Made by a program: the position numbers and the translations under genes. Below the pieces are notes generated by a model. The model ran no database searches, had not been told where the DNA came from, and saw only the letters and a program-made list of their open reading frames with translations. From positions 1-64,000 of the forward strand of contig NZ_BAABRO010000007.1 in the NCBI RefSeq assembly GCF_039545035.1: 64,000 bases of DNA, read 5' to 3'. The stretch comes from Novipirellula caenicola (GTDB lineage: Bacteria; Planctomycetota; Planctomycetia; Pirellulales; Pirellulaceae). How positions within the stretch are numbered: position 1 is the stretch's first letter; the number at the start of each line of letters is the position of its first letter. Shown piece after piece: positions 36,288-44,219 of the stretch.

Positions 36288-37046
36288 TTGCCGTTGTCCC
36301 AAGCTGCTAACCCTTCACCGAAGCCTGCTGTGGATCCTCGCTGCCGCGTGATGGTCGGGGTGTGCACGTACAACGAAGCGGCCAATATTCGGGCGATGAT
36401 CGAGCAGTTGCGGGCGTCGCTGCCCGAAGCGGATTTGTTGATCGTCGACGACAATTCGCCTGACGGCACCGCCACGATTGCGTCCGAATTGGCGGATGCC
36501 GATCCGCAGGTGCGCGTTACCGTTCGCAAGCATGAACGGGGGCTCGGCAGTGCGATTCGCTGTGCGATGTCCGATGCCATCGAACACTCGTACGATTATT
36601 TTTTGAATCTCGATGGCGATCTCAGCCATGATCCCGCCCAGTTGCCAACGCTGCTTGACCGCGCGATTGCGAACCCCGAAACCGATGTCGTCGTCGGGTC
36701 ACGCTACGTCGCAGGAGGGACGATCGTCGGTTGGCCACTGCGTCGGCGGATCATGAGCCGGATGGTCAACGCGTTTGCGACGCTCTGTTTGCGTTTGCCG
36801 GTCAAAGATTGCAGCGGTTCGATGCGGTGCTACCGGGTTGAATCGCTTCGTCAATTGAATCTTGGCGATTGGAATTGTCGAGGTTACGCGTTGCTCGAAG
36901 AGCTGCTTGTGCTGTTGGATCGCCGTGGTGCGGTGATGACCGAAGTGCCGATCACGTTTACCGAGCGACAACAAGGGCAAAGCAAGTTGACGCTCGGCGA
37001 AGCTGCACGCTCGGCGTTTCAAATCGTGCGCTTAGCGTTCAAGTGA
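36288..37046 (+). CDS. GT2 glycosyltransferase, dolichyl-phosphate-mannose-synthase-like
   Basis: Up to 252 residues. Polyprenyl-phosphate glycosyltransferase: VGVCTYNEAANIRAMIEQL, LLIVDDNSPDGTA (nucleotide site), NLDGDLSHDPAQL (metal-binding DxD-type site), VVGSRYVAGG and RQQGQSKLTLGEAARSAFQI. No C-terminal membrane helices, so it is the short soluble type. It would transfer a sugar from a nucleotide donor to polyprenyl phosphate for surface glycosylation. The start is uncertain: TTG 36288 is used, GTG 36330 and ATG 36351 are equally plausible. Its last 15 bases overlap the end of the convergent protease gene. Confidence 0.88.
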   Translation: MPLSQAANPSPKPAVDPRCRVMVGVCTYNEAANIRAMIEQLRASLPEADLLIVDDNSPDGTATIASELADADPQVRVTVRKHERGLGSAIRCAMSDAIEHSYDYFLNLDGDLSHDPAQLPTLLDRAIANPETDVVVGSRYVAGGTIVGWPLRRRIMSRMVNAFATLCLRLPVKDCSGSMRCYRVESLRQLNLGDWNCRGYALLEELLVLLDRRGAVMTEVPITFTERQQGQSKLTLGEAARSAFQIVRLAFK

Positions 37047-38519
37047 TCCGGATTCACCTTGGATGATCGCTTCGAACGCCGCGATCGTGTTGGCGTCGCC
37101 CAGCCGAGTTAGATTTTCTCGCAGGATCACATCTTCGGCGGTGCGAATGAAGCGTTCGTATTTCACCAATTTCTCGCGATCGTTCAAGCTGCTTTGATTT
37201 GCATCGGCAAGCTCGCGATACTTGGCATAGTCGGGATGCGATTCAATTGCATGGATGAAATCGTCGCTGCGATCGGTCATCAATTCAATCCCGATCGGGT
37301 TTAGAGGGTTAGCCAGCCCCGGCCATTTACCACGCAGGTCGTTGGCAATTTTGCGACGCAGCGAAGCGCTGTTGTCGGTCGTCGTCACTCGCGACCGGCC
37401 GCGTCCGCGAGGGCGACGTTCGTTCTTTTTGCGTTCCGCAGCCTCCAAGCGGTTTTCGCCGTCGAGTTCCAGTTGCGCCGACAAACCCTCGAGCACCGCA
37501 CGGTCCGACGGCGTGGCAAACTTTAGTAGCTCGCTGTAATCCAGATCCCGCGGAAGCAAGTCGGGATGTTGGTCGTCTTGAAAGCCACTTTCTTCGCCCA
37601 GGAATTCTCCTGAGGTTTTGATCGGCAAATCGATCGTGTCGCTTTTCAGAATGGTGTAAGCATGAGCTTCTTCGAACGACACGCGTCCATCGTTGTCATA
37701 GTCAGGCGGTTCGATCGGTTGGTTCAACCGCGTACGTCCCGCGATCGCTTCCCAGAAATAGGTGCTGTATTCGACATACGAGGCTTCATCGATATCCGGG
37801 GTGCAACCGGCGGCCGGGCGATCGTGGACGGTCGCAAAAAAACCGCTTCGTTTCTGTGACGAACGTCCTTTGTCAGGATCCCCTTCGTTGTACACCAGCC
37901 GAGCAAAACCGCCGGCTTGACACTGCACCATGATCGTCACCACACTGACCCCTTCGGGCAGTTGGTCCAACATTTTGGACAGCTCGCTGACCGTGATCTT
38001 TGTGTGATTCCAGAGCGAGATTGATGTGTTGTAGGGTTGGCTGCGAGTTTGGCTTTCGCTGCCGTGGGCGGTGACGTACAGCAACAACCGGTCGCCCTTG
38101 TGCATCGTCGAACCGACATCATCAAACCAAGCTTGGATGTTTTTCGGCGACGTCGAGCCGCGGACGTTATCGATTTGGTGGTTGCGATAGGACAGCCCGA
38201 GGTCGCGTTGGCTGCCAAAAAATTCGGCCATCAATTGATTGGCCTTGGGGATCGACGTTCGATCGATCACTTGCAGGTCGTCGTCTGGATTTTCGCCATC
38301 GGAAAAGTAGATGTCGTTTTCGTTTTCATCGAGTCCACACTCTTTCAGCAATCGCTGGAAAAACAGCACGTTGCGTTCGAGTGACGCTTGGTTCCCCGAG
38401 GGCGAGTAGCCGCCACCAATGGTCAAAAAGTAATCGGCTGCGGTCACGGAATGTGACGTGGCAAACGAAGAGGTGGCGAGGATCAAAGCAGCCAAGGCAG
38501 CACGACGCAGACATCTCAT
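37032..38519 (-). CDS. Secreted caspase/legumain-like (C13-type) protease with EF-hand
   Basis: 495 residues with signal peptide MRCLRRAALAALILATSSFATSHSVTA. The catalytic region has the clan CD pair: His152 in LLLYVTAHGSES and Cys200 in TIMVQCQAGGFA, as in caspase/C13 families. An EF-hand loop DYDNDGRVSFEE (273-284) fits every calcium ligand position. The C-terminal 180 residues are helical with a basic stretch (RKKNERRPRGRGRSRV region). It could act as a calcium-gated extracytoplasmic cysteine protease. Its 3' end overlaps the glycosyltransferase gene tail to tail by 15 bases. Activity is inferred. Confidence 0.85.
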   Translation of the reverse strand: MRCLRRAALAALILATSSFATSHSVTAADYFLTIGGGYSPSGNQASLERNVLFFQRLLKECGLDENENDIYFSDGENPDDDLQVIDRTSIPKANQLMAEFFGSQRDLGLSYRNHQIDNVRGSTSPKNIQAWFDDVGSTMHKGDRLLLYVTAHGSESQTRSQPYNTSISLWNHTKITVSELSKMLDQLPEGVSVVTIMVQCQAGGFARLVYNEGDPDKGRSSQKRSGFFATVHDRPAAGCTPDIDEASYVEYSTYFWEAIAGRTRLNQPIEPPDYDNDGRVSFEEAHAYTILKSDTIDLPIKTSGEFLGEESGFQDDQHPDLLPRDLDYSELLKFATPSDRAVLEGLSAQLELDGENRLEAAERKKNERRPRGRGRSRVTTTDNSASLRRKIANDLRGKWPGLANPLNPIGIELMTDRSDDFIHAIESHPDYAKYRELADANQSSLNDREKLVKYERFIRTAEDVILRENLTRLGDANTIAAFEAIIQGESGSLER

Positions 38520-38546
38520 TCAATGGATTCCAATTGGGGGAATGGT

Positions 38547-38598
38547 CGTAGCGGATCTTGCTAAAGATCCTTTATGCGCGGGATCTTTGGCAAGCTCC
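38547..38598. repeat. Variant satellite hairpin pair upstream of the protease gene
   Basis: CGTAGCGGATCTTGCTAAAG (38547-38566, running on as ATCC) is a hairpin of the dispersed satellite type with different stem letters. A second, GGATCTTTGGCAAGCTCC (38581-38598), follows. The stem changes on both sides preserve pairing compared with the GAAGTC/GACTTTC form seen elsewhere. Confidence 0.6.
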
Positions 38599-38624
38599 AT
38601 GACGGAGAAGCGTGAGTTCCCGTA

Positions 38625-39980
38625 TCAAGGTTTCGCCAAGTCGATGGCGACCAATTCTTTGTCGTTACGCACGTAGGCGGTTTGGTTGGCGTATGCCGGG
38701 TGGCTCCAAACCACTTTGCGTCCAAACGCGGTTTGGGTTGGCTCGATCACCTTCATTTGGCCTCGCGAATGGTATCCGTCTGCGTCCATGTCCGCGATCG
38801 ACAAATGGCCCTCTTCGCCAAACAAAAAATAGTGACCACTTGGCGTATGCCGCGTGACGAAGGTGGTGCCGGCGGGCAAGCGTCGTTTTTGGCCCGGACG
38901 AACCGGTTCGTAGGTTTGCCAAACTCGCTCGCCATCTTCGACCTTAGCTGCAACCAACGCCCCGAGCGTTTCATCGGTCCCAAACATCAACCCATCGTGG
39001 ATCAGGGGCGTCATCGTGGAAACACTCAGCGACATTTTGGGTTCCCCGGCCCAAAGTTCCGTCACGCCAGGTTTATCAGCGTCGAGTTTCAGCATCAGCG
39101 ATTTGTCTTTGATTCCGCTGGCAAACAAGTAATCGCCACTGCGTTGAGGTTGGCTGATCGACATGCCGTAATCGGGCACCAAGGGTACGGTCCAGTAGGT
39201 TTCACCCGTTTTCGGATTCAGTGACGCAACCGCATGGGGATGCCATGCAATCAATTGAGTCGTGCCGCCGGCTTGGATCAACGATGCCGGACAATAACCT
39301 GCATCGGTGCTCGACAGCGCTTTCCATTTCACTTTTCCGGTGTTTCGCTCAAACGCGACAACGGCTTGGCCCTCACCGCCGACCATCGTGACGACCATGT
39401 CGTCCGTAACAAGGGGATGTGCAGCGAAGCCCCACGTGGGTACGGGGGCCGCGAACTTTTCAGGCAAATTGATATGCCATTTGAGCTTACCGCTCTCTGC
39501 ATCCAAAACCGCCAAGTCGCCCTGTGCTCCCAAGATCGCGACGACTCCATCGACGACCGTCGGGGTTGCACGTGGGCCCGCGGGGTAGCTGATTCGGTAG
39601 CTGCGTGGATATTCGTAGGTCCAGATCGACTTTCCGGTGTTGGCATCAAGGCACTGCAGTCGCTCGGTCCCTTCGAGTTCCGGTCTTGCGTCGGGTTCTT
39701 CGACCAGCGTTCCCTTGGTGCGTTTGTAATCCATCACATAGATGCGGTTGCCGACTACGGCAGGACCTGCATAGCCGCCTTCGACCGGGACACGCCATTT
39801 GATGGGAAGTCCGCCAGCGGGGATCGAATCGACCACGCCGGTTTCGTTGTAGTTGCCATCGCGAGTCGGCCCCATCCATTGCGGCCAATCATCGGCCGTC
39901 GCCATCGTTTGAGCCAACAGACTAGCTGCGGCAAGCATCAACAGGGATCGAATCGTTGTCGAGACAGTGTCCAGGATCAT
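38625..39980 (-). CDS. Exported PQQ-like beta-propeller protein
   Basis: 451 residues from ATG 39980. Signal peptide (LLMLAAASLLAQTMATA) then DDWPQWMGPTRDGNYNETGV, the usual start of planctomycete outer-membrane PQQ-like propellers. Blades carry LDANTGKSIWTYEYP, LDAESGKLKWHINLP, FERNTGKVKWKALSS and LNPKTGETYWTVPLV motifs. Quinone binding is not assured in this family; many members are structural. Monocistronic. Confidence 0.88.
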   Translation of the reverse strand: MILDTVSTTIRSLLMLAAASLLAQTMATADDWPQWMGPTRDGNYNETGVVDSIPAGGLPIKWRVPVEGGYAGPAVVGNRIYVMDYKRTKGTLVEEPDARPELEGTERLQCLDANTGKSIWTYEYPRSYRISYPAGPRATPTVVDGVVAILGAQGDLAVLDAESGKLKWHINLPEKFAAPVPTWGFAAHPLVTDDMVVTMVGGEGQAVVAFERNTGKVKWKALSSTDAGYCPASLIQAGGTTQLIAWHPHAVASLNPKTGETYWTVPLVPDYGMSISQPQRSGDYLFASGIKDKSLMLKLDADKPGVTELWAGEPKMSLSVSTMTPLIHDGLMFGTDETLGALVAAKVEDGERVWQTYEPVRPGQKRRLPAGTTFVTRHTPSGHYFLFGEEGHLSIADMDADGYHSRGQMKVIEPTQTAFGRKVVWSHPAYANQTAYVRNDKELVAIDLAKP

Positions 39981-40206
39981 CGCGTCAGGTCCGGGGGGTG
40001 CAGAGCAGGAAGGGGGCATGCATGCCAGTCGCGGGATGTGTGGGCGACTCGCTAAATTCTCAGCGATATTCTAAGCGAAATAACGCATGAAGGGCTGAGG
40101 TCAATAACACAGAATCGAGAATCTTCGACAACCGAGTCCATCGCCATAAATAAAAAACGGAACTCCTTGCCTCGTCCACTACTGGATGCGCTAGATAAAC
40201 GCTGCA

Positions 40207-41565
40207 TTAGCGGGCGTAACGAGGGTCGGTTTTTCGGATGATTTCGTTGATTCCGGTTTGGTTGAATCCTTTGTAGCCATCATCACGCTGCAGGATTTCC
40301 AAATGCGAACCGATGCTGCCCGATTTGCGGAACCGCTCGGCTTGCTCGGTCGTGATCACCCCTTCCTCGACCGCTTGTTCGATTCGGCCCTCTGCGACCG
40401 GCCAAATCTCTCCCTGCGTAAAGGCCTGTTTTAGGAAATCGAAGTCGGTAAACGGAGCCATCGTTTGAATGCCTCGCTCGGCCAATTGAGTCCGAGCGGC
40501 ATCAAAATCGAATTGGCATTCCAAGTGATGCATGCCGGCCTGCAAGATCGCTTCGCCATGCAGTTTGCACCACAGTCCGACGGTGCCAAGCTGATCTCGA
40601 TGCGACAGCGGTTCGTGAGCAAAGTCCCCCGAGACTTCTTCGGCGGTCAAATCGACATCAGCAAAAATGACCACTCCGGTTGCGGGCTGCTCTAACACCT
40701 GAGCCCCCCAGCCCGCTTCGGCACCGCCGTAAAACCGTTCGCGACACTGGAATCCGAGTTGTTCCAGCAATGCGATTAAGCGTGTGAAGTGTTTGCGGCT
40801 GCTGCGGTAGGTGTGGTGGTCGTGGTTGGCCCAGCCGAGTCCGAGTTCGTCTTGGCGTGACTTTTGAACGCGAGCTGCCCGATTGCGACTTTCCCAATAC
40901 CGGCGTTCGGCCGCAAAGAACAAGTCGCAAGTGCGATCTTGGCCCAAGTCCTCTTTCGCCGCAGCGACCAAGGCACTTGCATGATCAAATCCCTCTTCGT
41001 CCGAGGCAAAGTTTCGCTTTCGCAGTAAGAACGCCTCTTGATGTTGCAGGATGACCGGCAGATGAGTCCAAGCCGATTCACTTGGTTTGAAACCGACGTT
41101 TCCATGTCGCTCGATGACCCAAAGTTCCGTCGACTCGGTTTCCGAAACGCAAGCAAGCCGGAGTGCTGATCCGGGCATTCCTTGAATCGGAGTCGTGATG
41201 CGATGAGCGACCAAAAAATCGGTTACCGATTCAACTCGGAGGGTCATTCGCCGCCTGGGGATATCTCGCAAGACGACATCAGGAAACAGTCCATCGGGGT
41301 GCTGCCAAACTGGATCTCCCGATTCCTCGCGGCACTGAAAACCCGACTGAGAAAGCTGCGATTCGAGTTCCGCTGAAAACGGCAGCGAAAAGTGATCAAG
41401 CCAATCGCTCAGCCGCGTCCCGGTTACCGCTAACATCTGTGTCCGCAAATTGGCAACAAAGTAATTCTCGCGAACAAAATCTTCGGTCCACTGATTGATC
41501 AGCGTGGCCGCCTGGGGCTGACATTTCCAATCAAATTGCGTCAATGACGATTCGGACATGACCAT
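40207..41565 (-). CDS. VOC-superfamily (glyoxalase/dioxygenase-fold) protein
   Basis: About 452 residues from ATG 41565 (ATG 41559 is an alternative). The C-terminal part carries features of vicinal-oxygen-chelate metalloenzymes: NHDHHTYRSSRKHFTRLIAL (candidate ligand His250 or His251), MHHLECQFDFDAARTQLAER (His346/347) and SHLEILQRDDGYKGFN (Glu423). The last is strikingly like the C-terminal EIIQRxGxxGF motif of 4-hydroxyphenylpyruvate dioxygenase. An HglS/DUF1338-type or HPPD-type iron oxygenase is therefore possible. The N-terminal half is not recognised. Substrate unknown. Stands alone. Confidence 0.6.
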   Translation of the reverse strand: MVMSESSLTQFDWKCQPQAATLINQWTEDFVRENYFVANLRTQMLAVTGTRLSDWLDHFSLPFSAELESQLSQSGFQCREESGDPVWQHPDGLFPDVVLRDIPRRRMTLRVESVTDFLVAHRITTPIQGMPGSALRLACVSETESTELWVIERHGNVGFKPSESAWTHLPVILQHQEAFLLRKRNFASDEEGFDHASALVAAAKEDLGQDRTCDLFFAAERRYWESRNRAARVQKSRQDELGLGWANHDHHTYRSSRKHFTRLIALLEQLGFQCRERFYGGAEAGWGAQVLEQPATGVVIFADVDLTAEEVSGDFAHEPLSHRDQLGTVGLWCKLHGEAILQAGMHHLECQFDFDAARTQLAERGIQTMAPFTDFDFLKQAFTQGEIWPVAEGRIEQAVEEGVITTEQAERFRKSGSIGSHLEILQRDDGYKGFNQTGINEIIRKTDPRYAR

Positions 41566-41643
41566 CGGGCTCCACACGATCACGAGAAAGGAACACCGCG
41601 AACCGCTTCGCGATCGTCCATCCCATATTGTAGCAACGCCGAA

Positions 41644-41841
41644 ATGTGGGATAGGCATCCTGCCTGTCATTAGGATCCCAAACATGCAGCCTTTCGTCTT
41701 CAGATAAAGGCTGTTTGCTGAGCGTCATTTTGCGGAGCGAAAGGCGACTTTGTTCGATTGACAGGCTAGGAGCCTATCCCACATCGCCTGGAGCGAAAGG
41801 CGACTTTTTACGATTGACAGACTGGAAGCCTATCCCGCATT
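41644..41841. repeat. Palindrome family B cluster
   Basis: Copy 1, ATGTGGGATAGG...GCCTGTCA (41644-41669), is inverted relative to copy 2, GACAGGCTAGGAGCCTATCC (41760-41779, running to 41784), and copy 3, GACAGACTGGAAGCCTATCC (41816-41835, running to 41840). Copies 2 and 3 lie in a 56-bp tandem duplication that starts with GAGCGAAAGGCGACTTT (41735 and 41791). The gap between the VOC and the FAD-oxidase genes is almost wholly made of these repeats. Confidence 0.85.
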
Positions 41842-41864
41842 GCTTGTCGGCTTAGCGCAACACG

Positions 41865-43130
41865 CTAGCGTAGAATCGCCTGGGCGACTCGCAGACCGCT
41901 ATTCATTGCCCCTTGGATGCTGGGCGTTTCGCGATGATCGCCACACACAAACACGCCTTCACGATCCGTCGTCACGGGCTGGGTCACAGGATCAAGCGTT
42001 ACTTTCGGCAGCCCAAATGGTACGTGATAGATCTGTAATCGTCGCCATTCACCGGCCTGTTCACCAAACCAATGGATCAATTGCGGACGTAGCGATTGGT
42101 CCAGCGAATCGGGATCGATGTCTTGGCTTAGCTCGGTGCTAACCGAGATCAGGTGCTGGTCACTCGGTGCGTAACGCGGCGCCACATTGGACATGACCGC
42201 GGCGGTTTGGATTGGACCCGACTCGTCACCTCGCAGCAGCAAGCGTCGGCGTTTCAGCGGTGCTTCGTTTGCGGCGTAGTAAACGGTGGTGGTTCCCGAC
42301 CACTCGGTATCCAACGATTCGTCACCGAGCAGACTTGCTGCGGCGCTACTCTCGGTAGCGACCACAACCTGTTTGGCCCGCAGCGTACGTCCATCGGTCA
42401 ATTCGACGGTCGGTTCGGTGGAATCACTCTGCAGTCCGGCGACAGGGGTTCTCAGTTGCAACGTACCGCGTGGCAATCGGTCGGTCAGTTGTCGTGGGAT
42501 CTCGGCCATCCCGCCCGCCGGCACCGACACATGCCCTTGGCTGAACATGCGAAAGACGAACTCGAGCATCCGGCTGGGCATTTCGAGCGATTCGTCCAAG
42601 TACACTCCGCCGAGAAAGGGGCGAAAGAATTGTTCGATGATCCGTTCTGAAAATCCCTCATCTCGAAGTCGCTGGACCGTCGTTGTCTGCGCTCGGGTGT
42701 AAACGTCCTCGAGCGAGCCCGCGTGGCTGGTGCTACGAAGTTTTGAGATGCGGCATTTGTCGGCTAGCGATCCGACGGTGTTCTTCGCGGTGGCGGCGAT
42801 ATCCAAAGGGCGACGCCATGGATCGCTCAGCAGTGCGAATTCGCCATCTTGTCGAATCATCGCGCCGGGTGAGAAATGGCATAATTCCAGTTGTTTGTAG
42901 TCCAACAGTTCGCGGCAAGCAGGATAGGCGGTCAGCAACACCTGGAACCCATGGTCCAGCGTGAAGCCGTCGATGTGGTCCGTGCGAACTCGGCCTCCGG
43001 CACGATCGCTGGCCTCCAGTACTGTGACGTTGCGACCAGCCTCGGCAAGTTTGACCGCGCAAGAGAGTCCGGCCAGCCCCGCACCGATAATGATGACATC
43101 AAACGAGTCGCCGGTCGTTGCGTTGGACAT
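41865..43130 (-). CDS. FAD-dependent amine-oxidase/phytoene-desaturase-like protein
   Basis: 421 residues. N-terminal FAD-binding Rossmann motif VIIIGAGLAGLSCAVKLAEA (residues 12-31) followed by VTVLEASDRAGGRVRTDHID, and a C-terminal FAD contact around GVFVCGDHRETPSIQGAMNS. Members oxidise or desaturate amines, sterols or carotenoid intermediates. The middle segment (FFRPFLGGVYLDESLEM) is typical of the planctomycete/cyanobacterial branch. The substrate cannot be told. A palindrome family B copy sits just upstream. Confidence 0.88.
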   Translation of the reverse strand: MSNATTGDSFDVIIIGAGLAGLSCAVKLAEAGRNVTVLEASDRAGGRVRTDHIDGFTLDHGFQVLLTAYPACRELLDYKQLELCHFSPGAMIRQDGEFALLSDPWRRPLDIAATAKNTVGSLADKCRISKLRSTSHAGSLEDVYTRAQTTTVQRLRDEGFSERIIEQFFRPFLGGVYLDESLEMPSRMLEFVFRMFSQGHVSVPAGGMAEIPRQLTDRLPRGTLQLRTPVAGLQSDSTEPTVELTDGRTLRAKQVVVATESSAAASLLGDESLDTEWSGTTTVYYAANEAPLKRRRLLLRGDESGPIQTAAVMSNVAPRYAPSDQHLISVSTELSQDIDPDSLDQSLRPQLIHWFGEQAGEWRRLQIYHVPFGLPKVTLDPVTQPVTTDREGVFVCGDHRETPSIQGAMNSGLRVAQAILR

Positions 43131-43157
43131 GGAGTTGCTCTTGGAAAATGGTGATTC

Positions 43158-43182
43158 GACAGGCGGGAGGCCTAGCCCACAT
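43158..43182. repeat. Palindrome family B copy
   Basis: GACAGGCGGGAGGCCTAGCC (43158-43177, running on as CACAT) matches the family B right arm at 41.76 kb. It lies in the leader between the divergent FAD-oxidase and small conserved genes. Confidence 0.75.
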
Positions 43183-43304
43183 TTTTGAACATTTTATTGC
43201 GTTTTGACCTAACGTGTCACTGCGGATGCGATGAAGTAAGTAGCCGAAAGCGGCTGTTCTTCAAAAACAACACAAAATCACATCCCATCACGCGGAGTTT
43301 GATC

Positions 43305-43625
43305 ATGGCTAAGTTTTACGTTCAATCAGGAAATTTGCGAACCGTCGTCCAAGCAGAATCGAGCCGCAAGGCTGCGATTTGGGCAGTTCACGAAGCGATG
43401 CAGCAAGTGTTACCCGTCGATGACGAACTTTCGTACTCGAAGTCGGATCGAGAGAGCACGGAAACGGGCACTGTGATCATGTTGACCAAACGGATCACGA
43501 TCAGCGAACGAGGGTTTGATCGCGCCGATGCAATGGTGATGTCGACGCTCGAGGTGATGAACCAGTGGAACCAAATGGTCAGCACGCTCGATCGACTCGA
43601 GCAAATGATGCATCATGCGGCGTAA
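43305..43625 (+). CDS. Small conserved planctomycete protein
   Basis: 106 residues from ATG 43305, chosen because GGAG lies seven bases upstream; a longer frame upstream has no such site. Sequence MAKFYVQSGNLRTVVQAESS then AVHEAMQQVLPVDDE and TGTVIMLTKRITISERGFD, ending LDRLEQMMHHAA. Compact alpha/beta fold without catalytic motif. I recognise the N-terminal YVQSGNLR style from conserved planctomycete proteins of unknown function but no named family. Confidence 0.75.
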   Translation: MAKFYVQSGNLRTVVQAESSRKAAIWAVHEAMQQVLPVDDELSYSKSDRESTETGTVIMLTKRITISERGFDRADAMVMSTLEVMNQWNQMVSTLDRLEQMMHHAA

Positions 43626-43696
43626 TCCCGCTGACGTTTTCCGTGCCGGCAACCCGCGGATGCTTGGGAAGGTAATTGCGAGGAGTAGTGCCCTCG

Positions 43697-44098
43697 CTAT
43701 TCTTTTCGCAGGTAGCCGGCACTGGTTTGAAAGAAGCGACTGCGGCGGACGACCGGTTGAACCTGATCTTGGGCCGCTTCCTGCAAATCCAATAAATTGG
43801 CTTGGCAGTACCGACAACCCACGTCCTCGAGATGAAAGCGAATGTAATCACTTGGCTCGGCATCCAGCGTGCCGAGGATATATTGGCCAAGTTCCGAGCG
43901 GGAGGGGCACGACAATCGTTCGCGTCGCCAAATTCCCGCGATCGTATGCAGCCCGGCTGCATCGCGGCCCTGGATTTCCGTCAACCGCTTGCGTAGCGAA
44001 GCGTCGCTGCGTAGTGCTTGCTCGAGTTCCGAGCTGCGGTTTGCCGGTAACGCCTCGTCCAGAAAAGCCGCCAATTCCGAATCGGTGAACGCGTTCAT
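43697..44098 (-). CDS. Zinc-finger anti-sigma-like protein
   Basis: 133 residues. Helical N-terminal part (MNAFTDSELAAFLDEALPAN) followed by a zf-HC2/ZAS-like motif, SCPSRSELGQYILGTL then FHLEDVGCRYCQANLLDL (His89, Cys95, Cys98, with Cys64 upstream). This His-Cys-Cys pattern is found in anti-sigma factors of ECF type, usually membrane-anchored; here no membrane segment is seen. No partner sigma gene lies next to it, so an orphan regulator is inferred. Confidence 0.75.
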   Translation of the reverse strand: MNAFTDSELAAFLDEALPANRSSELEQALRSDASLRKRLTEIQGRDAAGLHTIAGIWRRERLSCPSRSELGQYILGTLDAEPSDYIRFHLEDVGCRYCQANLLDLQEAAQDQVQPVVRRSRFFQTSAGYLRKE

Positions 44099-44127
44099 GG
44101 TTGGATGCTCGCTGTGGGGAATAAGGT

Positions 44128-44194
44128 CGTAGCGAAAGTGGTCAAAACTTTCGACGATTCGGGCGTGAACGAAACTTTTGGCGAGTTTCGTTAC
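44128..44194. repeat. Two satellite hairpins between the zinc-finger gene and fabF-like gene
   Basis: CGTAGCGAAAGTGGTCAAAA (44128-44147, running on as CTTTCG) and CGAAACTTTTGGCGAGTTTC (44170-44189, running on as GTTAC) are in opposite orientation. Both belong to the dispersed satellite-hairpin family. They fill the gap upstream of the zinc-finger gene and downstream of the ketosynthase gene. Confidence 0.75.
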
Positions 44195-44219
44195 CCCAAG
44201 TCCTACCCTGGACGCAGCT

